Shown here in pieces: positions 13,003 to 41,800 of a stretch of DNA of 64,000 bases (positions within the stretch are counted from its first letter, which is position 1; each line of letters begins with the position of its first letter). Source of the stretch: Mastigias papua. Its lineage: Eukaryota > Cnidaria > Scyphozoa > Rhizostomeae > Mastigiidae. The translations under genes were made by a program, and so were the position numbers. The notes beneath the pieces were generated by a model that was not told the DNA's origin, did not search any database, and saw only the letters and a program-made list of their open reading frames with translations. The DNA lies in contig OZ025281.1 in assembly GCA_964019165.1 (NCBI GenBank), positions 12,335,888 through 12,399,887 of the forward strand. The letters are read 5' to 3'.

Positions 13003-13402
13003 GGACTGATTACATGATCATTTTTCATCATGGCAGTCCGGCTCTCTCGGTATCAGGAATGATCTCGTTACAACTGAGGCCTGATATTGTACGAAAACCT
13101 TCCGGTCCGGTACCCGAGCAGGCCCGTTTCAACACGCCGAACTGTCTCGGGTACCGGGCTGAATTTTATGCACAGATGTGCACCTAATATCAATTCACTC
13201 GAGCCAGCCATACAGCCGGGGTAAATGTTCTTTGGTGCACACGCGCAATAGCACAATACCAAACGGTCGTACTGAGACAGCCTATTTGATGGGATGAAAA
13301 GTGCCCGGTTTCCTTCAAATGCAATACCGGGTTGCAATTTGGTCCCGGCTACCGAGGCATCTCCCGTCTGCCGGGATGAAAATTGATCATGTAATCAGCT
13401 CC
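13003..13402. repeat. MITE with long inverted ends (family B)
   Basis: Left end ggactgattacatgatca and the reversed right end ggagctgattacatgatca match. Similarity runs about 50 bp inward (tttcatc...ggcag; ctcggta). The interior is GC-richer than its surroundings and has no long frame. No clear target duplication. Confidence 0.65.
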
Positions 13403-13723
13403 TTACTGAATTATCAACCTGTGTACTTACTACCGCCCTCAGCTACAGGACTGCGCAAATTAATTGTGGCAGCAATCCAATTCAGCATTTCTACAGTTTA
13501 TATCAATTAGAAGCAACAAAATATCTGCCAAAAAGTGAAACACGACAAAAGCCTTTTGCGGTGCACATTTACATTCAGAATTTTCATAAGGGATAGTTCA
13601 CTGCAAAGTTTACGAATGTTTATGTAGACAGCTTTAGATCAACGCAGTTAAAGTTACAAACTTGTATTTTACGATTGCTCAAAGTCATTTGCGCAACTCT
13701 GCACTTACTTAATTTGGCAGCTA

Positions 13724-14180
13724 CTCCACAACCCATTATAAACGAGGGGATCACAATAAGCGGGGGGTCTGGAAAATTTCTGAAATTAATAATCGGGGGG
13801 TTCAAAATAAGCGGGGGAAGTATTACAAATCTGAGATTGATAATTGATGAGTATTTCATTCACTCTTACAGATGCAGGCTAGGGTCCTTGAACTATGACA
13901 TACTTCAAAATAAACAAAATACAGTCCTCAACAGCGTGAAATTGACAAACAGCGTCTATAAATTTCTTTTCCTACCAAGTGCTAACGCCACACAAAAACA
14001 GCAAAACATAAGACTTAGGGATTAAATGACTCGCTGAATTCGTATGTTCGGGAAGATGAGTTACGCATATTTAAAGCAACTCCAACATTGTTAAAATAAA
14101 TAACCGTGGGTCAAAATAAGGAGCGGGGGATCTTCAAATTAGCCAAAATTAATTTACGTCCCCCGTTTGTTGTGGGTTAT
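13724..14180. repeat. Degenerate repeat with 'aataagcggggg' blocks
   Basis: Three direct copies of an 'aaaataagcgggg' motif (about 13756, 13804 and 14113) lie between weakly inverted ends (ccacaaccca ... tgtgggtta). It may be a decayed DNA element. It sits just downstream of the last placed CROT-like exon and may have disrupted recognition of the final exon. Confidence 0.3.
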
Positions 14181-14249
14181 AGAGTACGCCGACACTTCTG
14201 TATTTAAGTAACGCACCCTCGTATGAGTGCTCACTAACAGTTTGCTTAC

Positions 14250-28008
<13,759 letters not shown>

Positions 28009-31000
28009 TTTCAATCCTAACATGAAAACACAACTATTAGTAATATTTACCACTGGAAAAATGCTTGCCACATTGTGACCTTTAAAATAGTTCATAAACC
28101 ATTGGATCTCAAAGATCAAATATGCACAAATCATTTGGCATTTGTGTGTGAAACAAACTGGACAGAAGGTCCTTCCTTACCACGTAGGGGTCATTGACAT
28201 AGCAAGTAAACAAAAAACAAAGATGGGTTGGGCAAACAGTTTCCATTTGCTTACAGGGGGTGGGGAGTGGGGAGGGCGAGGGAAGAATCCTTACAATACA
28301 AATGAATGCAATGGTAAATTTACACTCACAAAGGCTAACTCCATCCCTACCCATCAAGGACACTGTATGGTGGCACACTAGCAGTTAAGAGTAGCCTGAA
28401 AGTCATCAAATGCAGTGAACACCAACAGATGAGAGGAGATGAGGAAAATATGCAAGTATGTGCGCAGACAGAAAGTAATCCAAAATGCACACCTGCATAT
28501 GTAGAGGAGAGGTGGGTCAAAATCTTAAAATGTTGAGAGTTTTTTTATGTAAAATTTTGAATCTGGTGGGGTGTGGTCAGTGTTTTCAATAGTTTTTGAA
28601 GTAGGAGAACTTTGTGTATATTTGAGTAGGGGTTGCTATCAGGGAAAGTAGGCATTGCAAATCAAAAAGCTGCCTCACCACAGGCTACTTTGGTCTGGCT
28701 GCCCCCTCTCCAAAGTATCACAATAAGTGTCTGCCACTGGGTTACATGTAAATGAACTAAGTGAGTGCACACATGAAGCACACATGTGACCTCGGATAAT
28801 GTAGGGTACTCTAGAATAGGGCTCTGTGCCACATAAAGTTTTGCATTTCCTCATAGCCTGTATATAGACAATAATTTTATACCAACAAGCTGCCTTGTCC
28901 AAAACATAGTTGCCAAGTCTCCTGCATTCTGCTGGAGACTCAGCATTTCAGTGATATCTCCAGTTGACCTCCAGCAGTGGCAAAATGCCGTAAAATCTCC
29001 AGTATTACTTTCATTTTGAAGAAACATCCAAAAATTCTTTATCTGAAAATATACTGAAAATTGGCATGTCACACTGTTCATTCATCATGAGTATCTTATT
29101 TAAAACTAATCATTCTTGGAATGATTACTTTTCATGGCAATGATCTATTGTTTCTTTAGATATAATTATCTGTTGATTGTTTTCTTTATAATGCCCAGGA
29201 CTGGTAGCATCAGCCCTACCCTGCCCCCTGCCCCCTTGCCCAACTGAAGAATATGGACTTTTCCATGAGATCTCGAGTGTGCGCGAGCAAATGATCAGGT
29301 GTGCATTTGATCTCAGGTGTGCACTTGAAGTGTGTGCTTGACTTTTGGCTTGGAAAGAAGAATCAGTTCATTTATTTTCAGTTGTTCCTCCCCTTAATAG
29401 ATCCTGTATCAAGCAGCATGCATGTCAGAGCAATTTTTACTTCATTATTATTGATATGATAGCTGGAAAATATTCAGACCAACCAATTATACCATGCCCT
29501 ACTGCTTTTCAACACAATACCATACCCATTTCTAGGGTGAAGTTGCATTTGAGACAAAAATCTCGAGTAAGCAGTTGTCAAATTGTGCAGTGTGGCCCCC
29601 TTAACTTTTAACGACTTTGCAGTTCAGCAGGCCTAACCATTACCGATTACTTCAACATTCTCGTCAGCTAGGAAGTGCTTTTTCTACTGATTGGTTAAAC
29701 CTAAGCCTCCTACCTTGAATAAGCTATTACTTTTAGCCCATCAAATCACAGTCAACAATCTTCATAGCGAATACATTAATTATTTACAGTGGTGTTGATA
29801 CCATAAGAATTCCTTTCAATTGTAGGCGCTTCAGGACGTATCTACATTGTGACTTGGGTAGGTTTGCGCGCTAAACCAACCTTTTTATTGACCCAACAAA
29901 GTGCAAGATAACAATGGTACTATTGTACTACCCTCTAATCGATGCCAGTGCCTTCGAAATGTACAGCTCACTATATATCTAAAATACCACATAACCATTG
30001 ACTGGTTAAACTGGTTGGATTACGCGGAGAGATACCTACTTCCTTTGTCAACTTTCTTTGACTTTCTTCCATCAACAAATACCCATGGCGTCCATTCCGC
30101 CTCCACAGAAGTTACATTGAAGTCTTCTTTCGTTTACCATAAATCTATCTAGAAAGGGGATGTGCCCCTTCAAAGTTACTGGGGATTGACCACCATGGGA
30201 CACCTTTTCAGAACTTAGTAAATTTCATTACAAGCTTTTTATAAAAAACAGGTTTATAAGAAACTTAGTACTACACAGCCTAGCATTGAATAAACGTTTC
30301 AAATCACAAGGAAAGACTTTAAGAAATTTTATAAATTTCCTTTCCATCTATGTAGTTTCGGAAACCCCTCTTCTCCCCCTTGGAGTTAAAAACTTTCCGC
30401 TACAGTTTTATGCGTTTATGCGTTTTCACTATATGTTTTTATGCGCTTTAAGAAGCGTTTAAGAAACTTTAAAGTTGTAACACATCAGGCACGCCGGAGC
30501 CGGGGGGCTGGGGAGGGGCTGCAGCCCCCATCCCCCCACTTTTTTGCTCACGTATGATGTTACGTTTGAGGTATTCAATCCAAATAGAAATTAGATCACC
30601 TTTTTCCATGTTGAAGTTCACTCACCTTTAAAAAGTACCAGTGCCGGAGTCATCAGGACCTATTGGAGTAAATAACCCAAGTTTTTTCAAAACGTGGTGC
30701 TATGGACTGGTCCAAAAGTCTCATAAGCATATAAAGTCGGGGAAGGATTCTGTGCTCTTGGTCACCGAGCGCTTAACATGATCTCGTTGCTCTTAAAACG
30801 TATGTCTCTATCATATTACCTGATCTGGCAACAATCTTTATAGAGTAGCAATAAGGTCTATTCAATTTTCTCACCAACAATTCAATGATTTTATCTGCCG
30901 TTTTCTACCAAGACTGGATGCATGTCTATATTCAAACAGGGCGTTTCCCATTAAATTATAGGGCGTGGATTGCAAAATCTTTTCAGGGGCTTCCCTCCTG

Positions 31001-31227
31001 ACCCCCTACTGCCCCCCTACTACCGCCATTGCTGGATACTTCCCTATGGACTTGCAACTCATCCCCAGCCTCCCCACTCAAAAATATGCTTCGGCGTTAT
31101 GTCAGGTTTCTTTTGACAAAAACGTGTACGTATGAAATGGTATGCGTAATGTACGTACTACGACTATCATATTTATACGTACTACGACAAAACAAGACAG
31201 CATGTAGCTGTTCTTCTTTATATCGAA
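28009..31227. other. Upstream flank of CROT-like gene; no gene recognised
   Basis: It should contain the CROT-like promoter and any 5' UTR exon, but I cannot point to either. GC-rich, C-run sequence at about 30490-30545 and 30985-31030 looks repeat-like. Confidence 0.4.
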
Positions 31228-31425
31228 TGATTTGACAATTCCACACAATTTGACTAAATGCAGTTACATACAATTTGACTCAATCCTATTAGCACTTTCA
31301 AGAAACGTTTTGACCCAATCTTGGGCCATGTTCAGTATCATATTCAGACGGCCCAAGATTGGGTCAAATCGCTTCTTGAAAGTGTCAATAGGATTGAGTC
31401 AAATTGTATTGTATAGAATTGTCGA
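31228..31425. repeat. Foldback element with ~62-bp arms
   Basis: Core arms 31266-31327 and 31350-31412 are inverted copies (left caatttgactcaatcctatt; reversed right the same). They run with few mismatches to a 22-nt loop ending in a cttgggcc/ggcccaag pair. Weaker pairing continues outward (tttgacaattcc / reversed attcgacaattc). As RNA it would form one long hairpin. Confidence 0.8.
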
Positions 31426-31439
31426 ATAGTATGGAATCA

Positions 31440-32615
31440 TCATCATCATAGGAAAAACATTTAACGATAAACTTGTAGATACAAATGTAAACACTAAACA
31501 ATAAACACAAGTATTACTTCTCTGAGAAGTGCGTTTTGCATAAGTCAAAAAAGGTATCTGAATTTGTGTTATTGATTATATGTTCTGGTAGACTATTCCA
31601 TTTCGGTATTACACAATAAAAGAATTAATTTTTGACAACATCTGCCCTAGCAAATTTTGCATGAGCTTTTTGGAATATGAATTCCGTAGGTTTCTGCAAT
31701 GGTTTATTTGAAAATAGTCAGATAGCTTCAAAGCAACCTGACAAGTGAACATTTTATGTAATAATTTTAGTTGAAGACATGTCCTGCGTGACTCCAAAGA
31801 TTCCCAGTTTAAACATCCAAGCATGTCTGTAACGCTAGATCTTCGATTGTAATTGCCTGCAACAAAGCGCACGGCGTTTCTTTGAACCATTTCTATCCTT
31901 TGTTTTAATTCCATCGAACTTGGTGACCAAACTTTACAAGAGTTTTCAAGCTTAGGACGAACGAGAGAGAGAGATATAATTTTTCCTTTATGCCACTCGA
32001 GCAGGCTGAAAAGTTTCTTTTTAGAAGACCTAGTGTGGTGTTAGCCTTGCTGACCATATGGTCGACTGTCTCATTCCATTGCATTTTTGAGCTAATGTAG
32101 ACACCAAGGTATTTATATGAATTCACATTTTCAACCAGTTCTTTATTTATACGATAATTTGTTCGAATTTTATTTTTATTTAGTGTGACAGTCAGGGAGT
32201 AACATTTTGACATATTGAATTCCATTTTCCACCGTTTTGTCCAATCATACAACATTTTCAAACCATTTTGTAAAATATAGCTGTCTTCTTCAGATCTTAT
32301 GTTGCGATAGAGTGCACAATCATCATCAAAAAGATTAATGTTAGAGTTTAAACTTCACCAATGTCATTTATAAAAATTAAAAGTAATATAGGCCCAAAGA
32401 CAATCCACTGAGGAACTCCAGAAAGAAAGTCAGAAGGGAAGGATTTTTCCCCGTCCATCACCACCATTTGAGTTCTACTAGACAAGAAACATTTTATCCA
32501 AGAAAGAGGTTGACCACATATCCCATACATTTCCAATCTCTGTAAAAGCTTGCAATGAGAAACTTTTGTCAAAGGCCTTAGAGAAATCGAGAAAAATAAT
32601 GTCAGTCTGACCTCG
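31440..32615 (-). mobile_element. Decayed non-LTR retrotransposon (CR1/L2/Jockey-type), 3' half
   Basis: Reverse transcriptase pieces appear in order on the minus strand but in different frames. Motif A is LDFSKAFDK near 32600. SGVPQ...FINDI is at about 32460-32360. Motif C reads FDDD near 32320 instead of the usual F/Y-x-DD. The thumb is KYLGVYIS near 32115, and the C-terminal PKWNSLPEHI is near 31590. Several frameshifts and stops separate them. The copy appears to end in a short (ATG)n tail at 31438-31448. It lacks a 5' part (endonuclease), as is usual for truncated LINE copies. Confidence 0.8.
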
Positions 32616-32965
32616 TGAGTGTATTTATATATTTCCTCGTGACCTTTATATATATTTCCAAAATCTTTTATTTTCTATTCCTGAATCACAAAGGACGTAA
32701 TTATTTACGTATTCATCATGACTTTTATTGATTAAGTAACGGACTCTTCTTTTCTGTGATTTAAATGCCTGAAGATCAATTTGTGATCCTGATTTTTTAG
32801 CTTTTTTGTATAAACGTTCTCTCTTACAGGTCTCTCTGCGTATTTAATCTAGGAATTGTCAAATAATTCGATCTAAAGAAGAAAGGCTACATGTTATCTT
32901 TTTTGTGGTCATACTTATATTTAAATTTATACAGAAGCTGTGCTTCCCATCGTCTACTTTAATTA

Positions 32966-33698
32966 GGGGTCATTCATTTAGTACGTACGCACGAAGGGGG
33001 GGAGGGGGGGTCAAGCAAATGCGTACGAATGCGTACAAGGGGGGAGGGGGGTTGACACATGAAGTACGTACGCAAAGCAAAAAATTATCAGCTTTTTGCA
33101 TATATCCTGCAACAATTAATTAACGAAGTACGTATTCAGGTGAAATTACTTCTAGTACAGGGGTGTCAAGCTTATGGCCCTCAGGCCGAATCCGACAATG
33201 TGGCCCCTAGGAATTTTGAATAAACTGAAACCTAGCGATATTTTTCCCATTGTAATAGCGGCATTTACTAGTGGCATTTACAAGGCTGAACACCCAGTTT
33301 TTCGCCGTTGCCTAGCGTGCCAGATAGGAAACATGCGATGAGATATGTATATTTGAAAGCCCCATATTACCTAGCCCTCTCGGGTTCCGTCAAACTACCA
33401 GGCCATTGTGGCGCCATATTATACCCTATGTGGCCATTTGTTTGAACAGCACTACAGAATGTTCATGAAATACATTTGAAGTGATCATTTCAATGTCTCG
33501 TGAAAGCTTAAAAACTCTTTCTCCGTGGTTTTAGATGCCTAGAAACATTCTGTAAGAGATGGGCGGGGGGGGGGTCAAACAACCAAGAGTACGTACGCAA
33601 AAAGGGGGGGTGAGTATCAAGCGTACGTGTGCGTACGAGGGGGGAGGGGGGGTCAAATTTTAGCCAATTTAGAGCGTACGTACTAATTGAATGACCCC
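32966..33698. mobile_element. Non-autonomous DNA transposon with TTA target duplication
   Basis: The 5' end ggggtcattcatttagtacg and the reversed 3' end ggggtcattcaattagtacg match, and each is flanked by TTA (32963-32965 and 33699-33701). A TWA duplication suggests a PIF/Harbinger-type element. Sub-terminal blocks combine gtacgtacgc with runs of G on both sides. There is no transposase. A second hAT-like repeat (33158-33454) is nested inside. Confidence 0.72.
33158..33454. repeat. hAT-like repeat nested in the TTA element
   Basis: Left cagggg-tgtcaagcttatggcc and, reversed, right tagtgctgttcaaacaaatggcc are imperfect inverted ends. It is related to the relic at 11037. No 8-bp target duplication is obvious. 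Confidence 0.4.
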
Positions 33699-33710
33699 TT
33701 ACTTTTCACT

Positions 33711-33893
33711 AGCATAGCTGTCAAATGTTTGAGAACCGTGTCAGGTCTATTTTCTCCCAACCTGATTGACCAATCATCATGCAAGATTCTGACCACACAT
33801 GCTACGGCTAGGCCCATTTTACATGACTATTGGTCAATTAGGTTGGGGGGAAAACAGACCTGAAAGGACTTTCAAACATTTGGCGGCTATGCT
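33711..33893. repeat. MITE family A, copy 4 (longest)
   Basis: It has the longest visible inverted ends of the family: agcatagctgtcaaatgttt and, reversed, agcatagccgccaaatgttt. Both continue into tcaggtctattttctcccaacc-type sequence and attgaccaat. It starts about 10 bp after the TTA element ends. Confidence 0.8.
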
Positions 33894-34676
33894 CTCTTCA
33901 CTACGACGCGGCACGCCTAGATAGTCTGTTCTAGCTTAAAATTAATCCAAGCCTCGTTTTCCTTTCTGCTACAATGGACTATGCTTGACAGTTGAAATTT
34001 CATACATTTATCAAAATTATCAACTTTCTTAAGTCTCGAAAATCCAGTACTGAACGTTATTAACTTTTTGAACAGCCGAGTACTGGGTATTTACAAGCCA
34101 TTTTCTTATGAAAAGCAATGCACTCCAATAGTATCGAATCCTCATTATTTGCTCAACAGGAACGAAAACTGTTTTTGCTTTATGCTTCTTTTAACCAAAT
34201 CCAAAGTCTTCTCTAAGCTCGAAACCCAGCCTTGCTTCTTTTATCCTCGTGGGATTTATCATTGATCTATGGGGTACCTGCAAAGACCAATATAGGGTTA
34301 TGGTAGATTATACATACATTCAATAGCTTAATTTAGTATATAAGAAGCGGGTTCCAGGATAATTTAACGTCAATTTTATTTGCTAGTACGTAAACACTGC
34401 TGTAAAAGTAATGGGGAGAACAGGAACGCTAGTTTGCATAAAACGAGCTGTGGTATGTTGATGCTTAATCTTGAGTTGAGATAACTGCTTGGAAACGAGT
34501 TGAAATCGTATTGTCAGGGAACAAGTAGGAATTGAAACTTAAGGGGAGATAGGCGCAAGTTTCCTGTCCTAACAAACAAGACGATACTCGTGGAAGACGA
34601 AGTAGTTGTACCAAACCACTGCAGGAACAATTTCTTCACAGTGATCTAAGTCAACATCATTTACCAGCAAGTCACA

Positions 34677-35373
34677 ATGAAGGCAATATTCTCCTTTCTC
34701 ACAGAGCTTTCGAAATCACAAACGGTGTCCACTGGATTGTATCTTGCATTTCTAGTAATCATAGGCGCATTTTTCGAAGCATATTCCTCGAGGATAGCAG
34801 ACACTAAAGAGTTTTCATGCAGGGGCTTTACTGATAAATATCATACGGTATATTGCCTTAAAGAATACAACCGTGGCCCAAATGGCCTGCACAAGTGGCT
34901 TTATGTGACGTCAACATACGTTCCTCTAGGCGTACTGATTTTCGGCATGTTGGCAAGCTCTCTGAAGGTGTCTAAAGTGAAAATGGTGACAAGTTCAAAG
35001 TGTAGATTTCATATTCATTATGTTCTATTTGTGAGAATTATTGTCAGTCTTCTAGTCCACTTGGCACTTGCAATCGTCTTGATTATATACATATGGATTG
35101 TGGATGTTCATGTGCTGGATAGTAGTGGAACCTATGCGTGTTTGGTTGGAAACTCCACACTACACTGTGTTGATGGAAAGGCTGAATGGAGAGTACATCT
35201 CAACATTACTTGCTGTTCCATTCATATCTTCTTCACTTTGTACAATCTAACTGAGGTGATCTTTTACTCGTACAAATGGATAAGGGCGAAGGAAAAGATA
35301 AAAAAATATTCAGATGAAAACAATGGATGCGCGAAGTGCGGTTACTTTATGAAGAAGTTCAATTCTTATACAA
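34677..35373 (+). CDS. Connexin-like four-helix membrane protein, exon 1
   Basis: 232 codons from ATG 34677 (context cacaATGa). Four hydrophobic helices: about 21-38, 76-96, 116-142, 179-199. The N-terminus (FSFLTELSKSQTVSTG), the first loop (F-x-C ... C, Cys48 and Cys60, then W...TYVPL) and the fourth helix region (NLTEVIFYSYKW then basic residues) line up with connexin landmarks. Each extracellular loop has two cysteines (48/60 and 155/164) where connexins have three, so this is a divergent member or a related family. N159 is a possible glycosylation site in loop 2. The open frame runs on to 35447 and would add a fifth hydrophobic segment. A GTATGT donor after base 35373 (phase 1) removes it and joins the polar tail exons below. 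If connexin-like, it would form hemichannels or gap junctions in the plasma membrane. Homology is judged by eye. Confidence 0.55.
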
Positions 35374-36484
35374 GTATGTTATCACTTATAAGTATATTTC
35401 CAGTTTTATATTTTTGCTTCTTCATTTTAGGTCTTACTTTACTTTGAAATCAGAGCTTCGCATGCTAGCTACTGTAGATGCCCAAAATTAGCTCACTTAG
35501 GGCTTATGCATCTTTTTCTTCACTTTCTAGATTTGACTTTCCCCAGGGGATGGCTTATTCCAGGGGGGATATGAAATTATCTAATATACGGAGGTACGTT
35601 ACATTAAGCTTATTTCCATAACTCCTTTTATTCTGTTTCAGCATTATAAGGATAAGTCCATAACATTGTCTTCACATTTTTCTATAATAGAGATTGACAG
35701 GTCTTTTAAAAAGTATGCCACTCAAGTTTTAATAGAATTTGATCCTTCCCCTTCTTATTGTAATGCGCTGTAACAAAAGGGAGAAAAGGTCTGACCCCAT
35801 CCTTGCGCGACATCCCAAAATTTCATGTCAAGGAGTTAGGGGCGTATTTAAAAGTTGCTCTGTCCTTGCCACAATATTATGGGATCCTTAAATGGGCCAA
35901 GTCAAATAGTAAGCTAGGCTGACCAACGTGTAAATGAGGAGTTTGGAGATTTTAATTTTCCAAGTCACTACATGGATACTCTGACTTCATTCGAATGAAA
36001 ATAATATGGAAGTAGCCGTAACACTCCTCCCTCCAACACTCCATCGGTCGTCACACCCATGCTTTGAGTGTACTGACCTCAATGCTATTATGAAATACAT
36101 GTTATATGGATGAAAGATTAAAGATTAACTTATAAAATATTACGAACTTAGTATGAGGTATTGAGCATATTACGTACTATATCATCAGCTAATCTTTCGT
36201 CCATATAATACTTAATCTAGTAACAGTTTTGCAACCTACTTACTATTCCAACAATAGCACTGTTGCTAGATGAAATATTATATTTGCAAGCAAGGACGTA
36301 GGAAACATCTAAAAAGTGGGGGGCCAAGTCCTAAAAGGGGCACATTACCACAACCATTTTGGGCTTTAAAGGGGCACTTTTGCATAGTTTGCAAAAAGTG
36401 GGTGGGGGACCATGGCCCCTCTGGCCCCCAGTTCCTAGGTCCCTGATCACAACTACAGTATCTAACATATGCAGTTGCTTTCAG

Positions 36485-36610
36485 TTGCCGGCAAAGAGAA
36501 TTCTGGCCAACCAGATGCAGCAAATGAAGATACAGGACAAAAAGGTAAAGGCAAGAATGCAGACGGAGAAGCTGGGAATGGGAATTCTGGAAATAACGAT
36601 AAACGTACAA
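36485..36610 (+). CDS. Tail cassette exon, copy 1, of the connexin-like gene
   Basis: Acceptor ttgctttcag, donor GTAAAT; 126 nt, phase 1 on both sides. Joined to exon 1 it reads I-AGKENSGQPDAANED then a Gly/Lys/Asn-rich polar stretch, suitable for a cytoplasmic tail. If the donor is not used, a TAG follows after Ser-Lys. A second copy lies at 41280. Confidence 0.5.
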
Positions 36611-36828
36611 GTAAATAGGATTTATTCAATTATTTTCAGTTCAAAGCTATCTCTCTCCTGTGTCAGTACCTGAAATAAGGCAAATTTTGATTTCTAGTAA
36701 AGATGCTTGCGTACAGGGTATAGAATAGTATTTAGGCCACATGAAAGCACATGATTGGACCTCTCATAATGAAGCTCTGTACATTTTAAATGGCTTAAGA
36801 AATAATTTGCATACCTTTAATATTTCAG

Positions 36829-36846
36829 AGGTTATATCTGTTAAAG
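36829..36846 (+). CDS. Possible 18-nt micro-exon of the connexin-like gene
   Basis: Acceptor aatatttcag, then AGGTTATATCTGTTAAAG, then donor gtttgt. It is phase 1 at both ends and adds about six residues. Very short, so it could be chance. Confidence 0.22.
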
Positions 36847-37657
36847 GTTTGTAGAATTCCAAGGCAGGAATCCGAGAAAAATGTACAGCAGAATCTCTCA
36901 ACTAAACGAATTAACCATGTCAGATATAACAAGCACGAGGTAAAGTAAAGCAGGGCGTAAAGTAACAATTTTTGTAAAGTATTAAAAAAATTATCTATGA
37001 ATGATCAATCAAAACTGGGAAATTCATTATAAAATATTTGTCAAACTATAGATTATAAGATTATGGGTGTAAAGGACGGCTCACATATTGTAGATGATAG
37101 TGGTTCTCTTAACAAATACACCATAGATATGAAACATAACAAAATCAAAAATGTTAACTCAAATATTTCATTAAATGCAACTATTCAGGCACATTTTGTG
37201 ATTACGTATTTATATATATTTTTGGCTGACACTTTAGTCTGGAAATTTTATCAACCAGTTATGTGCTTATATCAAATTCTAACATCAAATCTTACAATAC
37301 AATCCAAAAAAGTTTAAAAGTTAAGGAAAGTGCTATGACCGTTGGAAACTAAAGTTATCAGAATATTAGGCACACGGAGCCTTGGTCAAGGTTATCTAGC
37401 TCTTTGGATCACGGACGTTGCCACACAGTTCACATTGGGGAAGATTAGAGACAGTAAATTCACTTGATCAAAGAACATCTACTTGACATACGTCACTTGT
37501 TTAATGCACGAAAAGAAGTAAATGCAAGAAGCCATACTTACCGCTTAGAACATAATTATTAAACTAAATGGTTGAAACCAACGAATTAAATCCAAAAAAT
37601 GCCAATACCTTCGAGCTCGCAAACAGCTATTTGATGTTTCTGCCATGTTTTTCAAGA

Positions 37658-41044
<3,387 letters not shown>

Positions 41045-41279
41045 TTTCTTCGTATGCATTGCTAGCTTTAAGATGGCTAGAGAGGTTTGCTTGGTCATCC
41101 ACTGTTATGCCACAAATATTGAAGACTTTTTCATGACATAAGTGAAGTGCTATGATGGTTTCTCACCTTGTATAGAAAAGTGTAAGCCGTCTTTGATTAG
41201 CATAAGCCACGGCTTATGATAAAAATAAATACGGTATCTTATAGCACTTTCATTATCTAACGTATGCAGTTGCTTTCAG

Positions 41280-41399
41280 TTGCCGGCAAAGAGAATTCTG
41301 GCCAATCAGATACAGTAAATGAAGTTGCATGCCAAGGAGATGAAGACATATATGCAGACGTAGTGGCTGGGAAAAAGAATCCTGGAAATGACGATGATT
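41280..41399 (+). CDS. Tail cassette exon, copy 2, of the connexin-like gene
   Basis: Acceptor ttgctttcag, donor GTACGT; 120 nt, phase 1 on both sides. It shares AGKENSGQ and the flanking intron with copy 1 (36485). It has diverged to VNEVACQGDEDIYADVVAGK and then NPGNDDD. The Y-A-D-V after acidic residues looks like an SH2-type docking or kinase site and is absent from copy 1. Confidence 0.47.
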
Positions 41400-41761
41400 G
41401 TACGTAATTCAGTTTTGTTCAATTGTTTTATTTCAATATTGTCTCTCATCTGTGTCATCAGGTTCTCTCAAAAACTGGAAATTTTATTTTCGAGTACAGA
41501 TGCTTGTTTAACTATACCGTCAAGCGCTATAACCATCAGCAGATAGTACAGTTTATAGAAAGATCTTGGCTCTCGCTATCTACACATTTCTATTTGTAAA
41601 TATTGATGTAAATATTGTTGTGCAAATTTATGAAGAACTGCATCGGCGCCTTTTCAATCATAGACCCACAACTTCAAGTTACAACTTCCCAGATTGTTTT
41701 AGACCATGCCACCTTTGATCTCTATTAATTTTCTTTCAATCTGTTCTATTATTTCCAATAG

Positions 41762-41800
41762 TTGATGTATCAAGCTATTGCATTATAGATAGCGAGAAAG
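41762..41800 (+). CDS. Candidate 39-nt tail exon of the connexin-like gene
   Basis: Acceptor ttatttccaatag, donor gtatga. Phase 1 on both sides, encoding about DVSSYCIIDSEK. Phase and splice signals fit the series; no homology support. Confidence 0.35.
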
